Counted from the stretch's first letter, positions 23,537-36,104 are shown. The stretch: DNA of 64,000 nt from Ciborinia camelliae (GCA_025890175.1 JANPYM010000017.1:170659-234658), one strand, 5' to 3'. Notes: generated by a model not told the origin, from the letters alone. Numbers and translations: made by a program.

Positions 23537-25553
23537 TTTGATGATTTGGAATAAGATAGACTTTGAAATACAGGTGATTGGTATTTTGTTGAGTGATTGG
23601 AATCCAAGTAAGAAGGAAGTTATTATTGTTGATGATGAGAATACAGAAGTCGCTCTTCAACCAAAGAAAGGTGCTTATATATGTCTGCAGTCTACTCGCC
23701 AAGCATATTATTCGATCAGGTTGAGCCTTAAATGTCTGATGTCATTGTTAATATTGTAGAATGAGGATGGCTTGAATCCTATAGGAGGCTTCTCATCCAC
23801 CGGAGCATCAGATGATCATTTGATACCGAACTTTCATCTGGTTCATAATAGAACAAACATTACGTTAACTCAATATATTCGCAGCCGAAAAAGGAGTACA
23901 ACCTTGATGTCTGATAACATCCATCAACATTTCCAGGGATGGGCAATACCAGCAGTTCCATTCACATACGCAATTTACACCTCGTATCTCTAGAATCATC
24001 ATATATCCTTTGATTCGGGCGTTGAGGCACAATTGATCCATATCCAGCAGCGGGAATATCTGCATGAATATCATCTAATCTAATTCATGAACTATATTTC
24101 AATCCTCCACCAACAAGTTGGGTAATATACGAGCTTGTTGTTTCATCTTGTGATAATACACAGCGGTCATAGCCTAATAGTTTTAAAAATTCCACTGCAC
24201 AAAAGATATTGAATATTCAACAATGCTGTAGGAAGACTGTAATAAAATAATAAGATGCACTTTCTATCCACCTAACCTACCAATTTTCCTTCTCTCTTGC
24301 CCCTTTGCAGCTTCGCTTGCTCTTCTAGTTCATCCTGGTCTGTGCTTTATCAATAAAATATTCACCAGCTAGGTACTCTAGGTTTCTCCCTTGGGAATAG
24401 TTCTTTTCGATGGTGCTTGCAATACGTACGTAAATATTCCTTCATCTGACATTCTCTATATTAAATTGGGTGCATAACTCTTTTCCTTCGAGGAACATTA
24501 CAAACTATGAGACTAGATAGGATATACATGGCGGTTTAGTTGGTGTAGCACTTATAGCTCATGGATGTTTTAAGTTGTTAAAATTGGATGAGGAACAATG
24601 CGCATGTTTTACACTCCTAATCCTCTACGGTACTTCAAATATACGTAGATTCCAGGCTTACCTCGAATTCTTCGTTTCGAAACGACGATTATATCTCCTT
24701 AGCTGGAGGAATCTCACTGGCGTCCTTGGCAAAGAAGTCAGGAAGAAAATTTATTTTCACTTGATTGTATCCGATGCTCCGTTTTAACGGATGTAAGTTC
24801 CTATATCCCCAGACATCAGATCTTGGCATAAGCCATTCAAGAGGCACTGCAAATCCTCCGGTGGGACAAGCGATAGTGGGTAAGCTTTGAAGTTACACAG
24901 CATAGCGTTTGTGCTTATGCATACATAGTAGACGCCTTTTTTATCGCGTCATATTTCCCCTTCTACAGCCCTGTCAACTGTAAAGGAATGTGGAGTTTGG
25001 CGGAGGCTTAGTAAACCAAGGGGTAAATCTTCATAAGCTTATTCTCGAGGTAATAACGACTGCTAGATGGTAAAATAAGATCAACAAATCCAGCCTTCCA
25101 ACTTATGCATCCTGAAATCATAATAGTCTAGTTATCTAAAACATTTCTTTCAATAACTTCGAATTCCGTTAAAGATTTAACCATAAATACTAAGATATCG
25201 CTGCTCACTACTGTAGCCGTTTCACAAAAAGGATGCTTCGGGGCTCTAGTAGCCCCTTGTAATTACTTTGTGATAAACTGGAGGCATGTGTCACGATGCA
25301 CACACAAGTCCATAGGCAATGACTTGAACAACAGAACCGCTGTGAATCAGTATCATATTTAACTCTAATGAAATGCACCATAGCTGCACGTAATTTCGTC
25401 GATTTATCTCCCCGTATCTAAAAATGAAGCGAGTGGCATGAAGAAAACATCCATAAATATGACAAAATCAAATAAATCAAACCCCATCAATGTTCTATTT
25501 CAAAGGCCCCCAAGTTGCGTCTACATGCTCTCTATAAGCAGACCAACGGTCTC
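23537..25553. other. Intergenic, gene-poor
   Basis: About 2 kb with short open frames only. Nothing could be supported as a gene or RNA. Confidence 0.5.
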
Positions 25554-26244
25554 CTAAGCACTATCTTCATCCAACCCGAGATCACGCTTCCAGTGACTAT
25601 TGGGAGTCCAGTTTGCTAGCGTCTGACTAATATCCAATGGATTGACTGCCGTCACTGGTACTCTGCCTTGAAGGGCCGGGTATTCATTTTGCACTGTTCA
25701 AGAAGTTAGCGCTAATTTTAGCCGGTACTTCTATAGATAACTGATGGTTTTGGAGATTGAGTTTCTCTCAACTAAGAGAGGCATTTTATCAACTCTTATG
25801 GAATTCGGATATGAACCCGGTAATTAAAGCGCACATACTCCAAATACTGCCAGGTGCAAGGGTTGAACCCCTGGGCAACAAGATATATGCATGGCCTGTA
25901 GTTGCCTGCGCCAAAGCCTGAGCCATACGGGGAACGAGTTTATCTTGTTCGGGACCCACGCCGCATTCATCAATCCAATCTAGAAACTGAGTGTTTGGAA
26001 AGACGGAACCCCAGTATTCCCCGCCAATATGCGCGGCATAATCCTTTGCGTTTTGGTTGGTGGCAGTTCCGGTGTAGAAGACTGTTTTGGCGCCGACTTT
26101 GCTGTTATGTTTAATCCAGTTCTCGATGGTTTGCACATCTGGGCATTGCTTCCCGCGTGCTTCGAGGTCAAAAGATATCGCTGGGGCTGCTGCAACTGTG
26201 GCGATGAGGGTAATTCCAGCGGTAAATGCAGTGAAGAACTTCAT
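25554..26244 (-). CDS. Secreted protein, possibly ADP-ribosyl cyclase-like
   Basis: Exons 26244-25839 and 25693-25554 (intron 145 nt) encode 181 residues. A signal peptide of about 19 residues ends in AAAP. The mature part contains VFYTGTATN, a GG-containing helix, FLDWIDECG, an Ala-rich helix, HAYILLPRGS, and then SIW-MQNEYPAL at the exon junction. This order resembles the CD38/ADP-ribosyl cyclase fold: an aromatic-rich start, an alanine-rich helix, a VML/ILL strand, then a catalytic Glu two residues before the conserved Pro. That family makes cyclic ADP-ribose or hydrolyses NAD. The match is by eye and could be misleading. Only two mature cysteines are present. Confidence 0.72.
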
Positions 26245-27150
26245 GATTGGTGTATATGTAGGTACAATTTCTAAAGATATAAAGATATTTCCAAGATGTC
26301 GAGAAAGTTTTGACGAGGTGCTTCTGTTATATAAGAACCTCCAGACCGGACTTTTGCGTTATTAAACATCGAAAGATTCCGTCGCCATCTTGGATTCCCT
26401 TCCTAGTCTTGATCCCGAAGAATGTTTCAAATCGAGCTTGCTTTTGAAAACGGAAGGAGGCACAGCTGTTTCTCAGGTAGGCCTGAAGAATAAAACTGCG
26501 ATGTGAAGCGAAGCTTTACGAGCATAGTCAACTTGGCGACTTTCCAGAGTTCGAAAAAAGGGCGCAGTATCCCCTTGAATTTGAGGGGATACTGGTGACA
26601 GAGTAAATTCATTAACGACAATAATGCTAACTTGTGCCACTGTAATTTACCATTCCTTCAACCTCTGGTTGGTCGCCTCATTCTTGCGGTCATGCTTTCA
26701 AATTTTGATAAATTTCGTAGTTAAAGGAAAATCCCGCATTTGACGTCGTAGTGCTTCCTTCTCAAGGCAGGGCAATCCAAAGATATCAGATGTCATATGA
26801 ACCTGGACTCTTCCTACTTTGGATCAATTCATGTAACTTTTAGATTGTAGGATTGCGTTTGTTTATGCACTAGAAGGCTGAGGCTGAAAGCAAAGGACGC
26901 GGCTGACCAATAAGCACACTCCTTCGTTTCATGATAACTTTTAGGCACAAAAATCTGTATTTTATTACCAAACTGAAACATTTTGGCTCATCATTTGTCT
27001 TGATAGACAATTGCCTATTCCGACGAGTTTTTCGAACACCTTTTGCCGAAAAAAAAACATCGAGAAAGCAAAATATCCAAACCTACCTGGCTTTTTTGTT
27101 TTGATCAGTTTTCTGGAGAGGTCGTTACTTTCCATATCAGACTTAAACAA
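26245..27150. other. Intergenic
   Basis: Presumed divergent promoter region between the secreted-protein gene and the ankyrin gene. No further feature could be supported. Confidence 0.5.
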
Positions 27151-27732
27151 ATGGACGCAAATTATTCCGAAAAGCTTGTTGAAGCCGCGTCTGCAGGCAA
27201 GCTCGACACGCTAGAACAACTGCTTGCCGGCGAAAGAGATACTACCGACGAAGCCATCCAAACCCTTCTGAATTCAGCAGCATGGAACTCACAAACATCA
27301 ACTGTCACCTTCCTCCTATCGAAATATCCTTCCACCCCGCTTCCTGAGGACACTATCCGTGCAGCAGTCTACACACCATCCACAGACCTCTTTTCAGTTC
27401 TTCTTTCCAAAGATCCGGCATTAATCAACCATCAATTCGACAGACGTGGCACACCTATTGCTTTAGCATGTATGAACAAGCAGCCGGTTGAATTTCTGGA
27501 ATTTCTACTCAAGGCAGGTGCGGATCCAAACCAGGATCCAGACACGGCACTTCTTCCATTGGTCTCTGTGGCGGCTTTTTATAACGACGTTAGAGCAGCA
27601 GAGCTCTTGTTGCAGTATGGTGCAAGGTTGAAGGACTCTGGGGCTCTTGAGACGGCGGTGAAGAGGGGAAATGAGATTATGGTGCGTTATTTCACGGATC
27701 AGGAGGAGAGAATGAAGACAGTGGGAGTTTAA
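27151..27732 (+). CDS. Ankyrin-repeat protein, possibly truncated
   Basis: The ATG at 27151 begins 193 residues; an upstream in-frame ATG at 27043 would add a Lys-rich leader that looks untranslated. After an N-terminal helical pair (MDANYSEKLVEAASAG) there are about four degenerate ankyrin repeats. The best is TPIALACMNKQPVEFLEFLLKAGADPN, written here only as its landmarks TPIALAC and LLKAGADPN; another holds ELLLQYGARLKD. The frame stops in the middle of a further repeat (MVRYFTDQ), where family members usually continue for two or more repeats. The bases after the stop remain protein-like for about eight codons. Truncation by point mutation is inferred. Confidence 0.75.
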   Translation: MDANYSEKLVEAASAGKLDTLEQLLAGERDTTDEAIQTLLNSAAWNSQTSTVTFLLSKYPSTPLPEDTIRAAVYTPSTDLFSVLLSKDPALINHQFDRRGTPIALACMNKQPVEFLEFLLKAGADPNQDPDTALLPLVSVAAFYNDVRAAELLLQYGARLKDSGALETAVKRGNEIMVRYFTDQEERMKTVGV

Positions 27733-30084
27733 GATGGAGATATACAGGATAGTGCATGAATACAAAGCTCTGTAATACTGGTCTGGTGTCGATATTCAAT
27801 TCTTATCCTAAGTATACACGAGTGACAACCTAGATATCAGTTGACAGTAATTTAGATCACGTGTAAATCCGTGACACATCCCGTCTGATTTGGCAGTATA
27901 ACTGAATCTGAGCCAGGCTTCCATTTAAAAAAATATATGTAACAAAACTTCTCGAAAGTCCCTAAATCAACAAATTCACTATGAAGAACTCCTATCCTAC
28001 ATTGGATATAACTGCTGCCAATTCTTCAAACTTCAACTCCCGCCCCCTACGACCCGGTCTGAGAAATAGCTCAAAAACACGTGATCTGTCAATAATTGCT
28101 GAAAATGGCATTATCCACTCAAACTCGACAATCTCGACAATGATAATCGCGTGGGCAACACCCGCAGAGCTTGAAGCGTATTCTATTCCATCCACAAATA
28201 CTGCCTACGTAGCACTTGAGACCCAGGGGGAGGCCCCGGGCCCTCTCCTCCCATCCTATCGGGGGCTTCGCCCTAGGGCTAGATTCGGGCGATTCTATGA
28301 GTTGACCGTAGGTCACGTGAATAGATCTCAGCAGAAAACTTTCCGGTCTTGGGTTGCCGCTGCACTTCGTTTGAAGCAAAAGAAGTTTGTCACGCCAATC
28401 CACTTCATCAGATCTACAGTTACTTACCCAACTAACCAGATATGACACACATTTGTCGGCAATGCCACCTATAAGTTTGTTGGAAGCCGAGCTATAAGAT
28501 TCCTGGTGCAAATCATCATGATCACATTCCATTGGTTACATCACGGTTAATGCTCTTTATCATACCACACCATATTCCGTTGTGCTTCATGGAATAATTA
28601 TATTGGTGAACACGAGCCAGAGTACGTCCTTTTTAGTGAGTGATAGTCTCAGTACTCTTATTCTGCCTCCGATATCCCATCGGCTTCATCGCAATTCCTG
28701 TTCTTCATCACACCATCTTCTGGCGCACTTCGAAGAGGTCGTTGTGAGTTAGTATGGGATATAGCATTTCGCTTTCGGGGGTGCCAATTGCACCTCCTGT
28801 ATCTAGATCACACTTAGATGTACGGTGACGGTATATAGTTTGAGAGTTGGCCTTCAATTGAGGACCTCCAGTTCAACTTCTATTTAAATTTCAGATATGA
28901 GTTATCGCATCTCTGCCATCAGCACTCTTGTTGTGTTCGGTATGTCTTTGACCACAGCTTCTTCTCTACTCAGCAATAGCTAAACTGGCAACTCGACCAA
29001 GCAATGCACGTTTGATGATTGAATATGCTTTTTCATAAATTGTTTTGCAATAATATCAGGTGTTCTTATATAGCAACCAAAAGGGTGCGCTAAAATTCAA
29101 AGATGCGCAGATTCTCAGGGAAATAATTGGCATAACTGGTTGCGGTTCTTTCTTCATAATCAATCTTTCCAACTATTACAGCACACTTCAATCAGGTCCA
29201 TTAATTCTTATTCCAATGAGAAAATAAATCATTCCTTTCATCCATGTAACATTCTCAGACATGGCTCTAGATCTGGGGCTGTAGAAGTTGGACCATTCGA
29301 GATTATTTCAAGAGCTCTATTGTCCTCGAATCAGATGAGTGAGAGACTGGAACTTTCTTATAATATTACCTCAGGCTTCGTACTTGATGTCTCAATATTC
29401 CATCTTAATCACTATTACTTCATATTCCTCCAACTTAACTATATTAATTAATATCATGAGGATCGTTGACAGGCCCTTTATTTAGTATGTATAGTCCGAC
29501 ACAAGAGTTATTATCTGCTCCTAAGATATTATATCTTCGGCTCTTCAAGTGAATATCAAGATTTTTCTGAGGTCACAAAATGCGCAGAAAGAAAAGAACG
29601 CGGCAGAATAGAAAGAAGTACCAGCTTCACCAGCAAGCCGGAGCTACATGGATAGGTAGATAGCATGACACAGATCGCAACATGACTGTCAGTAACAGCC
29701 AAACCTCGATACCGGTAGTTCACATACATCGATTTTAGGGATTGAAATGCAATAGTAATATCGATATTTTTGTTTGATTATAATCGTATTCACTTGATAT
29801 TGGTAGCGGTAATGACAAGCGGGACTTGTTGTAATTTATTCTAGTTTGCAAAGGTATTGTTTGATGGTCAAGAATAAGAGCAGGAGCAGGCGCAGGCGCA
29901 GAAGACACTAATGTTATGCATTTTTCGATTGTATTTGGTTCGTAATGCAAATATCACTTCATCCATGCGACACCACCTTCGATGAGATTTTCACCCCAAA
30001 TATCCTATCATCAATGGTCACCTTGATTCATCACCCGCCAACCTCTCTCGCAGCCTTATACTTAACTACTCCCTCAAACACTTC
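27733..30084. other. Intergenic with a GC-rich island
   Basis: About 2.3 kb without a clear gene. A frame at 27981-28445 has no recognisable protein character and spans an unusual GC-rich island (28224-28285). An ATG at 28897 starts 15 codons resembling a signal sequence and ends in a GTATGT donor, but no acceptor exon with an open frame was found. Confidence 0.45.
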
Positions 30085-31409
30085 TTAAAAGTCCCACTGA
30101 TAGCCACAATCACTGGTACTCGCATGTTCCTGAACCTTCAACTCCCCATTTACTTGGTTCTTCGCAGACTCAACATCCTTCTCAATAACCCGAACCAGTG
30201 CCATCACACACTTTCCACATGGACACTCAATAGGACGAGTCTGAGTAAAGCCCATTGTATCCCCTGCCTTCTCAGCCACACCCATACCATCCCCATTCCA
30301 CCTCTCCTGCACCGCAACCTCCTGCCAAACCCCTCCATACCCACGATACCCGGGCAACCAAAACTTCTCCACCTCGGCCCAAAACTCCGAAACCCCCTTC
30401 CCCATAAAAGGCGCCACATGCCCACCCCCAAGCAACCTCATATCCTCGCCCGCCCTCCCCTTCATCAACTCCCTACACATATATCTCCAGGACTTCGTCA
30501 CCGACTCCCACTTATCCTTCTTCATCTCGGCCTCACTCTTCATAACCAGTGGCAAAACCGCCTCTTTGAATCTCTTCACCTCCGATTCTCCACTCTCTTC
30601 ATCCACAGACTCGATTTCAAACATATCGCATTTGTATACGTCCAATCCGCGCACGGTATCCAAAGCTCCCCAATTCTGGTCTTGGAAAAATGAATAACAT
30701 TCACTCTGCAGAGAACCGAGGAAGGAGTTGTATTGTTGCAGGAGGAGAATGTCGGGGTATGGTCGGTTGAAATCGAGAGGGTTGAGCATGTGGGCGCGAC
30801 ACGCGTTTTGGGGGAGTGAGATGAGTGAGCGCAGTTGCATGATGGCTTTGTACAGGTGCGTTTGGATGGAGATGGGATCCTTGGGATGGGCGAGGAGCGC
30901 CAGGATAACGTGCACGTGTGCGATGACTGGGGAGAGTCAGTTGTTGTTTGAGAAACAAGGGAGCGTGGCGCGGGAGAAGAAAGGGAAGAGGTATGTGATG
31001 GCGACTGGTAGTTGAGACAAATGAGAGGAATGATGATGTAATGGTAATAAAATCAAAAGATATATGAAGAACTGTGAATAATCCCCAACAAGCAACCCCA
31101 CTCACAAAGATATCCATGTTCCGAAATTTGCGCAAGCAAATCGTGACATTTCTGATAGCAAACCGCCGCGTGAAAGCTTTCCTGCGAATTTTGATATGCG
31201 AAGTTTATCTAAAACACCAGTTAATATCAGTATTCCTTGCTTCAAAATTCCCATCTCCTGTTATGCAAATATAAATATATAAATAGGTCAATAGATCAAC
31301 AGATCGAGAAGTCAAGATGAAAGAGTGAACTCCAAATTGAAGGAAAATAACCACTTACCTCTCTAACCAAGCCGATATAATCGACCACTGGCCATTGTGT
31401 CTGCGTCAT
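30085..31409 (-). CDS. Conserved-looking hypothetical protein, three exons
   Basis: Exons 31409-31359, 31181-31106 and 30926-30085 (introns 177 and 179 nt) encode 322 residues. The frame closes at both junctions, so the region without an ATG at the start of the main ORF is explained by splicing. The first 45 residues are assembled from the two short exons and contain CYQKCHDLLAQISEHGYL, then a hydrophobic helix. The middle is mostly helical and charged. Near the C-terminus is CPCGKC, a possible metal or disulfide site. No signal peptide is visible. I do not recognise the family. Confidence 0.75.
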
Positions 31410-32172
31410 ATCGAGTAGCAAGGAAGCAAGCGCTTTCGAAATATATGCAAGAAAATATGTTATATCTTTGGTGCTGCGTTGCTATAAGTGTTGTTGCGAA
31501 GTCATGGACAAGAAGAAGAACACGGGGGATTTATTTGTTGCAAGCAAGAAGGAAAGAAAGCAAGCAAGCAAAGGATTTTCCCAACCTAGAGAGATACAGC
31601 AGTCTCGTGCGAATGGAAGCAAAATATGAAATAAAGTTGAGTGAATTGACCGCTTGGTGTGTATTTGATTGAAGTGACGATGGCTGGTAAATGCGTAACC
31701 TGGAAATGGATACGTAAATGCTAAAAGTGAATAGTAAATAAAGCGGGAATTGCCTGGTTTAAGGAGAGCCATATATTAGACGATAAACCCCCTTTGCGTT
31801 CGATAACATACTATTGAGGTTTTATGAAAGTTCCATTGCACATACAGAACTTTGTATATCCTCAATTGAATCCCAGAGGGGAAGTTCAAAGTTTTAATGT
31901 CATGGTGATGGTGACAACATGTAGTAATCCGAACTCATATTTAACAATCAATCGGCTTCAGGGTTCCAATCCAAATTCAACATGCAACGCTCATCAATGT
32001 TCATTCGAGTTCTCAACTTTGGCGTCTAGATGATGACCGACTTCATCTAATACCGCCCAGGTGTCATTTGATACTCGATATATACATTCACTCCAATGAG
32101 ATTTCATACAGTATGGAAGGAAGTATAATGGTATCATTTCTCATATACTGACTGCATTCTGTCTCGAATTCT
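31410..32172. other. Intergenic
   Basis: Probable 5' region of the unknown gene and 3' flank of lysyl-tRNA synthetase. Only short frames are present. Confidence 0.5.
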
Positions 32173-32303
32173 AGCTATGGCCTCAACTGGTAACGGCTCA
32201 ACGCCGACCTTCCCGCTGCTAACTGCTCCTATACTTACTTATGAGCTATGCCTTCAACTGGTAATGGCTCAATTCCGACCGCCTCTGCTGCCAACTGCTC
32301 CTT
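32173..32303. repeat. Imperfect direct duplication of the KRS1 3' end
   Basis: Bases 32173-32230 repeat 32244-32303 at an offset of 71 bp with roughly 80 percent identity by eye. The right copy is the last 20 or so codons and stop of KRS1. The left copy lies just past the stop and has small indels. Confidence 0.8.
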
Positions 32304-34142
32304 CTCGGTGTGCTGAGTATCATCCTTCATGAATGGGAAGGTGAGAACTTCCTTAATGCTATAATTATCAGTCAAGAACATGACCAAACGATCAATACCC
32401 ATTCCCCAACCAGCAGTTGGTGGTAGACCGAACTCCAAAGATCGACAGAAGTTCTCATCAATCATTTGAGCTTCGTCATCACCTTGATCCTTCTGTCTAG
32501 CTTGCTCTTCGAATCTGAGACGTTGATCAAATGGATCGTTCAACTCTGTGTATGCGTTGACAATCTCCTTCTTGCAAACAAATGCCTCGAAACGTTCGCA
32601 CAAACCAGGGTTGCTACGATGGTACTTGGCAAGTGGTGACATCATTTGTGGGTGACCAGTGATGAAAGTTGGGTTAATGCATGTCTCTTCGATAAATTCA
32701 CCGACGAGTTTATCAAGCATACGGGCATTGGTGAGAGGAGGCGAGCACTCGACCTTCATCTTCTTGAGAACTCTCTTGAAGAATTCGTTGGTCTCTTCGG
32801 TATGCAATTGATCTCCAGGTGGGAACTTCTCTCCAGTTGCTTCCTCGAGGGCTGGAATCATCTCAACACGTCGCCAAGGTGCAGCCCAGTTGACTTCATA
32901 TTCTTCTCCGTGTTGAGTATGGAACTTGGTTGTTGTGCCTCCAGTAATGTGCTTGACAAGACCAGAAACCAATTCTTCGGTAGTATTCATAACATCATAG
33001 ACATCGGCGTATGCTTGATAGAACTCGCAGGTTGTAAATTCGGGGTTGTGTGTGAGATCAATGCCCTCATTACGAAATTGGCGTCCCATTTCATAAACAC
33101 GGTTAAGGCCACCAACAACAAGCATCTTGAGGTAAAGTTCTGGGGCTATGCGCATGAACATGTCCATGTTAAGATCATTATGATGAGTCTTGAATGGCTT
33201 GGCTGTAGCACCTCCAGCAATTGAGTTCATCATTGGAGTCTCCACTTCGTCGAAATCCCTCTCGTCAAAGTAATTGCGAATGTATCTAACCATCTTGGAA
33301 CGAGTCTTGAAGACATTTCGCGTGGCGTCATTCATGATCAAATCCAGATATCTTTGGCGATGTCTCTTCTCTTGATCCTTGAATCCGTAGTACTCATCTG
33401 GAAGTTGTTGCAAACAAGGGGTAAGTAGGATAACCTCTGTCGCAAAGATCGAAAGTTCTCCCTCCTCTCCCTTCTCAATCTTATTCTTTGGTGCAGTTCG
33501 TCCAGGGTATCCAACAATACCAATAACATCACCACGACGTAGAGGCTCATGTTGTTGTTCGAATGATAATGCTCCTTCTCTGCTAGTGGACTCCTGGATT
33601 TGGCACATAACCTGAACCTTAACACCCTCATCCTTAACATCGTAGAATACCAATTTGTTTCCCGAGGCGCGCTTGTTGTAGATTCTTGCTCCCAGGCGAA
33701 TCTCCACGTCCTTCTTAATCTCTCCAGACTTCAAGTTACCATAATCCTTAACGAAATTTCTCAAGTCGTAGTTCGTCTGGAACTTGTGCGGGTAAGGGTT
33801 TGGTGATTGGGCTGCTCGCATTTTGTTGATATTGCGAGAACGAATCTCGAAATATTGCTATGTACCGACTTGACGTTAGACATTGACATACCGACTTGAA
33901 GTAAGATATTGGGACTTGTAAGAAAATCTGTGAGAAAATACATTTGGATTCAACTCCTTCTCATCCGCTTCAGCATTGGTCTTCTTGACTGCGATAGGCC
34001 TTGCTGGTAGGGCAGCAGCCTTCTTTGCCTTTTCCTCATCCTTCTGTCGTTGCTTTTGTCTCTTCTTCAACTCGGTCTTAGAGACCATCTCCCCAGTCAG
34101 CTCATCGAGGAGCTTGACTGTAGCTTCTGGTGCGGTCGCCAT
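32235..34142 (-). CDS. KRS1: Lysyl-tRNA synthetase, cytoplasmic (class II)
   Basis: Exons 34142-33942 and 33857-32235 (intron 84 nt) encode 607 residues, the usual eukaryotic length. The enzyme charges tRNA-Lys with lysine. A Lys-rich N-terminal extension of about 65 residues is followed by the OB-fold anticodon domain ([11 protein letters not shown] region). The class II catalytic core then carries motif 2 ([15 protein letters not shown]) and motif 3 ([16 protein letters not shown]). The start at 34142 (MATAPEAT) is preferred over an upstream in-frame codon. The intron falls between ELNPN and [15 protein letters not shown], which family alignments expect to be contiguous. The gene ends AHK-stop beside a duplicated copy of its own terminus. 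Confidence 0.97.
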
Positions 34143-34764
34143 GTTTGTGATTGTGGTTATAATCTGTGAATTGTGGTTGAACAATGAAAGTTACAAAAGG
34201 TTGGTGGGAAGTGGGGTTGACAATTTTATCTGCAAAATTAATTATGGTGCCCAGGTGAGGTGGTATAAATTGGCGGGGTCGATTTGTTGACTCACCGCCG
34301 TTAAAGCGGCAGTTTTACTGTTGATTCCAATAGAGCGGCATCGAGTGTCTCCCGCTGTCAATACTATATTTTAAAACGGTTTTAAAACGGCAAGGAGACT
34401 TAAATAAAGCGGCCAGAGTTTGATAAATGGCAGGCCAACCGATCGAATTTTATTATTTATCACACCTTTTCCCAACACACACCACATCAAACACGACATC
34501 AAATATATCTTCAAAATTGTTCGAATCGCACGAATCATTTATGATATTAGCTATGCATTAAATACATCTTGCCACCCATTATCCTCTAATGCATTGTGAA
34601 TATTGACGCCAGAAACCCCGCAATACCATGTTTCAAACCTATGCATCCGCTAAGTAAGTATTCATGTTATCATCATCAAAAGACGAATGATCCCGTGACT
34701 GAAACTCCCAAAAATCCGACCTTGATATTCAATGAATATCGTCAGATGTTTGTGATGTTGCTAC
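34143..34764. other. Intergenic between KRS1 and the cupredoxin-like gene
   Basis: The KRS1 promoter and the 3' flank of the next gene. No further gene is supported; the short frame at 34596-34877 overlaps the 3' end of the neighbour. Confidence 0.5.
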
Positions 34765-35599
34765 TCAAGCCATCAAAGCAGCCAACCCACCAGCAATACC
34801 TGCCAACCCAAGAGCAACTGGGAAATTGGCTTTACCCGCGGCGCCTGTGGCGGTTACGGGAGAGGCAGATCCAGTAGCTGAAGCAGATCCGCTTGAGCTT
34901 CCCGACTTAGTGGCGGTGACTGTTGAAGCCTTGCTTGTGAAGGTTGTAGACAAAGCAGTTGTGGTAGCTGTGGTGGCAGTATAAGTACCCTTACCAGTTG
35001 ATGTTGGCGAGGAACCAGTGGCAGTGGTGGCTTTGATAGTTCCACCATTTGTCTCAGTAGGAGCCGAGGCGGCTTTGATGAGGGCTGCGGCGGCTTGATA
35101 TTCTTCAATGGTGTCATTGATATCGGGGTTGTTGCCAATATCAATCTTTAATGACATGCCCTTCTGGCAATCATCGCCAACGGATGAGTAAAGCCACAAA
35201 GTCTCGTTGATAGTAGTGTTCATTACCCAGACTGGAATCTAGCGAAATTAGTTAGCTTTGATTTGCTGAATAGAGGAGAAGTACATACGTTATCATCGCT
35301 CTGTGCAGGTGGGCCTGGGATAACACCAGAGAAGATAGGATCATGGTCAGAGGGAACACATGGGTTGTCGAATGTGCTTTGTGCGACGCTATGGTTGCCC
35401 CAGAAGAAGAATCGAACCCTATATTGGCGTCAGTGACTTACATCTAGAATGCATAAGGGATAACGTACTGATCGCCAACTTGAATATGCGCGTAAGAAGG
35501 TACGAATATTTGGTCCTGGGGGGTACCAACGTCGATACTGTACGTAGCTGCCATGGCACCAGAGACAAACAAAAGGGTGGCAATCATAGTTTGATGCAT
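34765..35599 (-). CDS. GPI-anchored cupredoxin-like surface protein
   Basis: Exons 35599-35469, 35418-35289 and 35238-34765 (two 50-nt introns) encode 244 residues. A signal peptide (MHQTMIATLLFVSGAMAA) leads into a cupredoxin fold of about 130 residues: YSIDVG, then VRFFFWGNHSVAQSTFDNPC, then LWLYSSVGDDCQKGM. A Thr/Ser/Ala-rich stalk of about 90 residues and a hydrophobic tail (FPVALGLAGIAGGLAALMA) fit a GPI signal. This is the layout of fungal extracellular serine-rich proteins of the cell wall. Of the usual type-1 copper ligands, His (NHSV) and Met (KGM) are present, but the Cys and second His positions appear to be Ser and Asp. Confidence 0.87.
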
Positions 35600-36104
35600 C
35601 TTTGCGGTTGAGTTTGTTTTGATATTTGACGAAGAAACGGATTTGATTCTGATTATGGAGTGGAAAAGTTAAACGATTTATGAGAGTAGCTAGTTGGAGG
35701 AAGATATTGTAACGTATGGAAGTTGTTATTGGAGTTGTCAGTTGAGGTTGTAAGGAAGTAGAATCAAGTCCAGATTCCTACGAACTTTATATTCCCCAAA
35801 CCTCAACCCGAAGACTTGGACCCCGAACTCAGCCTTACAAAAGTTTCTTTTTTTTTAAAAAAAAAAACATTCACCCACAACCAACAGGGGGTGATTGGTT
35901 ACTTCGCCCGAATCCCCCCTGCATCGTTTTTCCTTTCCATTCAGGTACTGTGCCGCCGCGCCACCTGGGAACTTAAAAAGAACCACATACCAAGTAAGCT
36001 TTCGATACTTCGCCTCTTTCCGCGGTAATCTAATAACACACCAACACACTAACACACCGAAACCGGCAAATACTTCTATTTTCCATTCCAACACATACAT
36101 GCAC
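35600..36104. other. Intergenic
   Basis: The promoter side of the cupredoxin-like gene. A poly-T/poly-A stretch near 35848-35870 gives a local palindrome. No gene is supported. Confidence 0.5.

Noticed and set aside
27981..28445. 154-codon plus-strand frame
   Set aside because: It crosses a GC-rich insert-like island, has opposing frames of similar length, and lacks recognisable protein features.
32173..32240. Duplicated KRS1 terminus as a true last exon
   Set aside because: The intervening segment is too short (about 20 nt) for a normal intron, and the first copy already ends in a proper stop.
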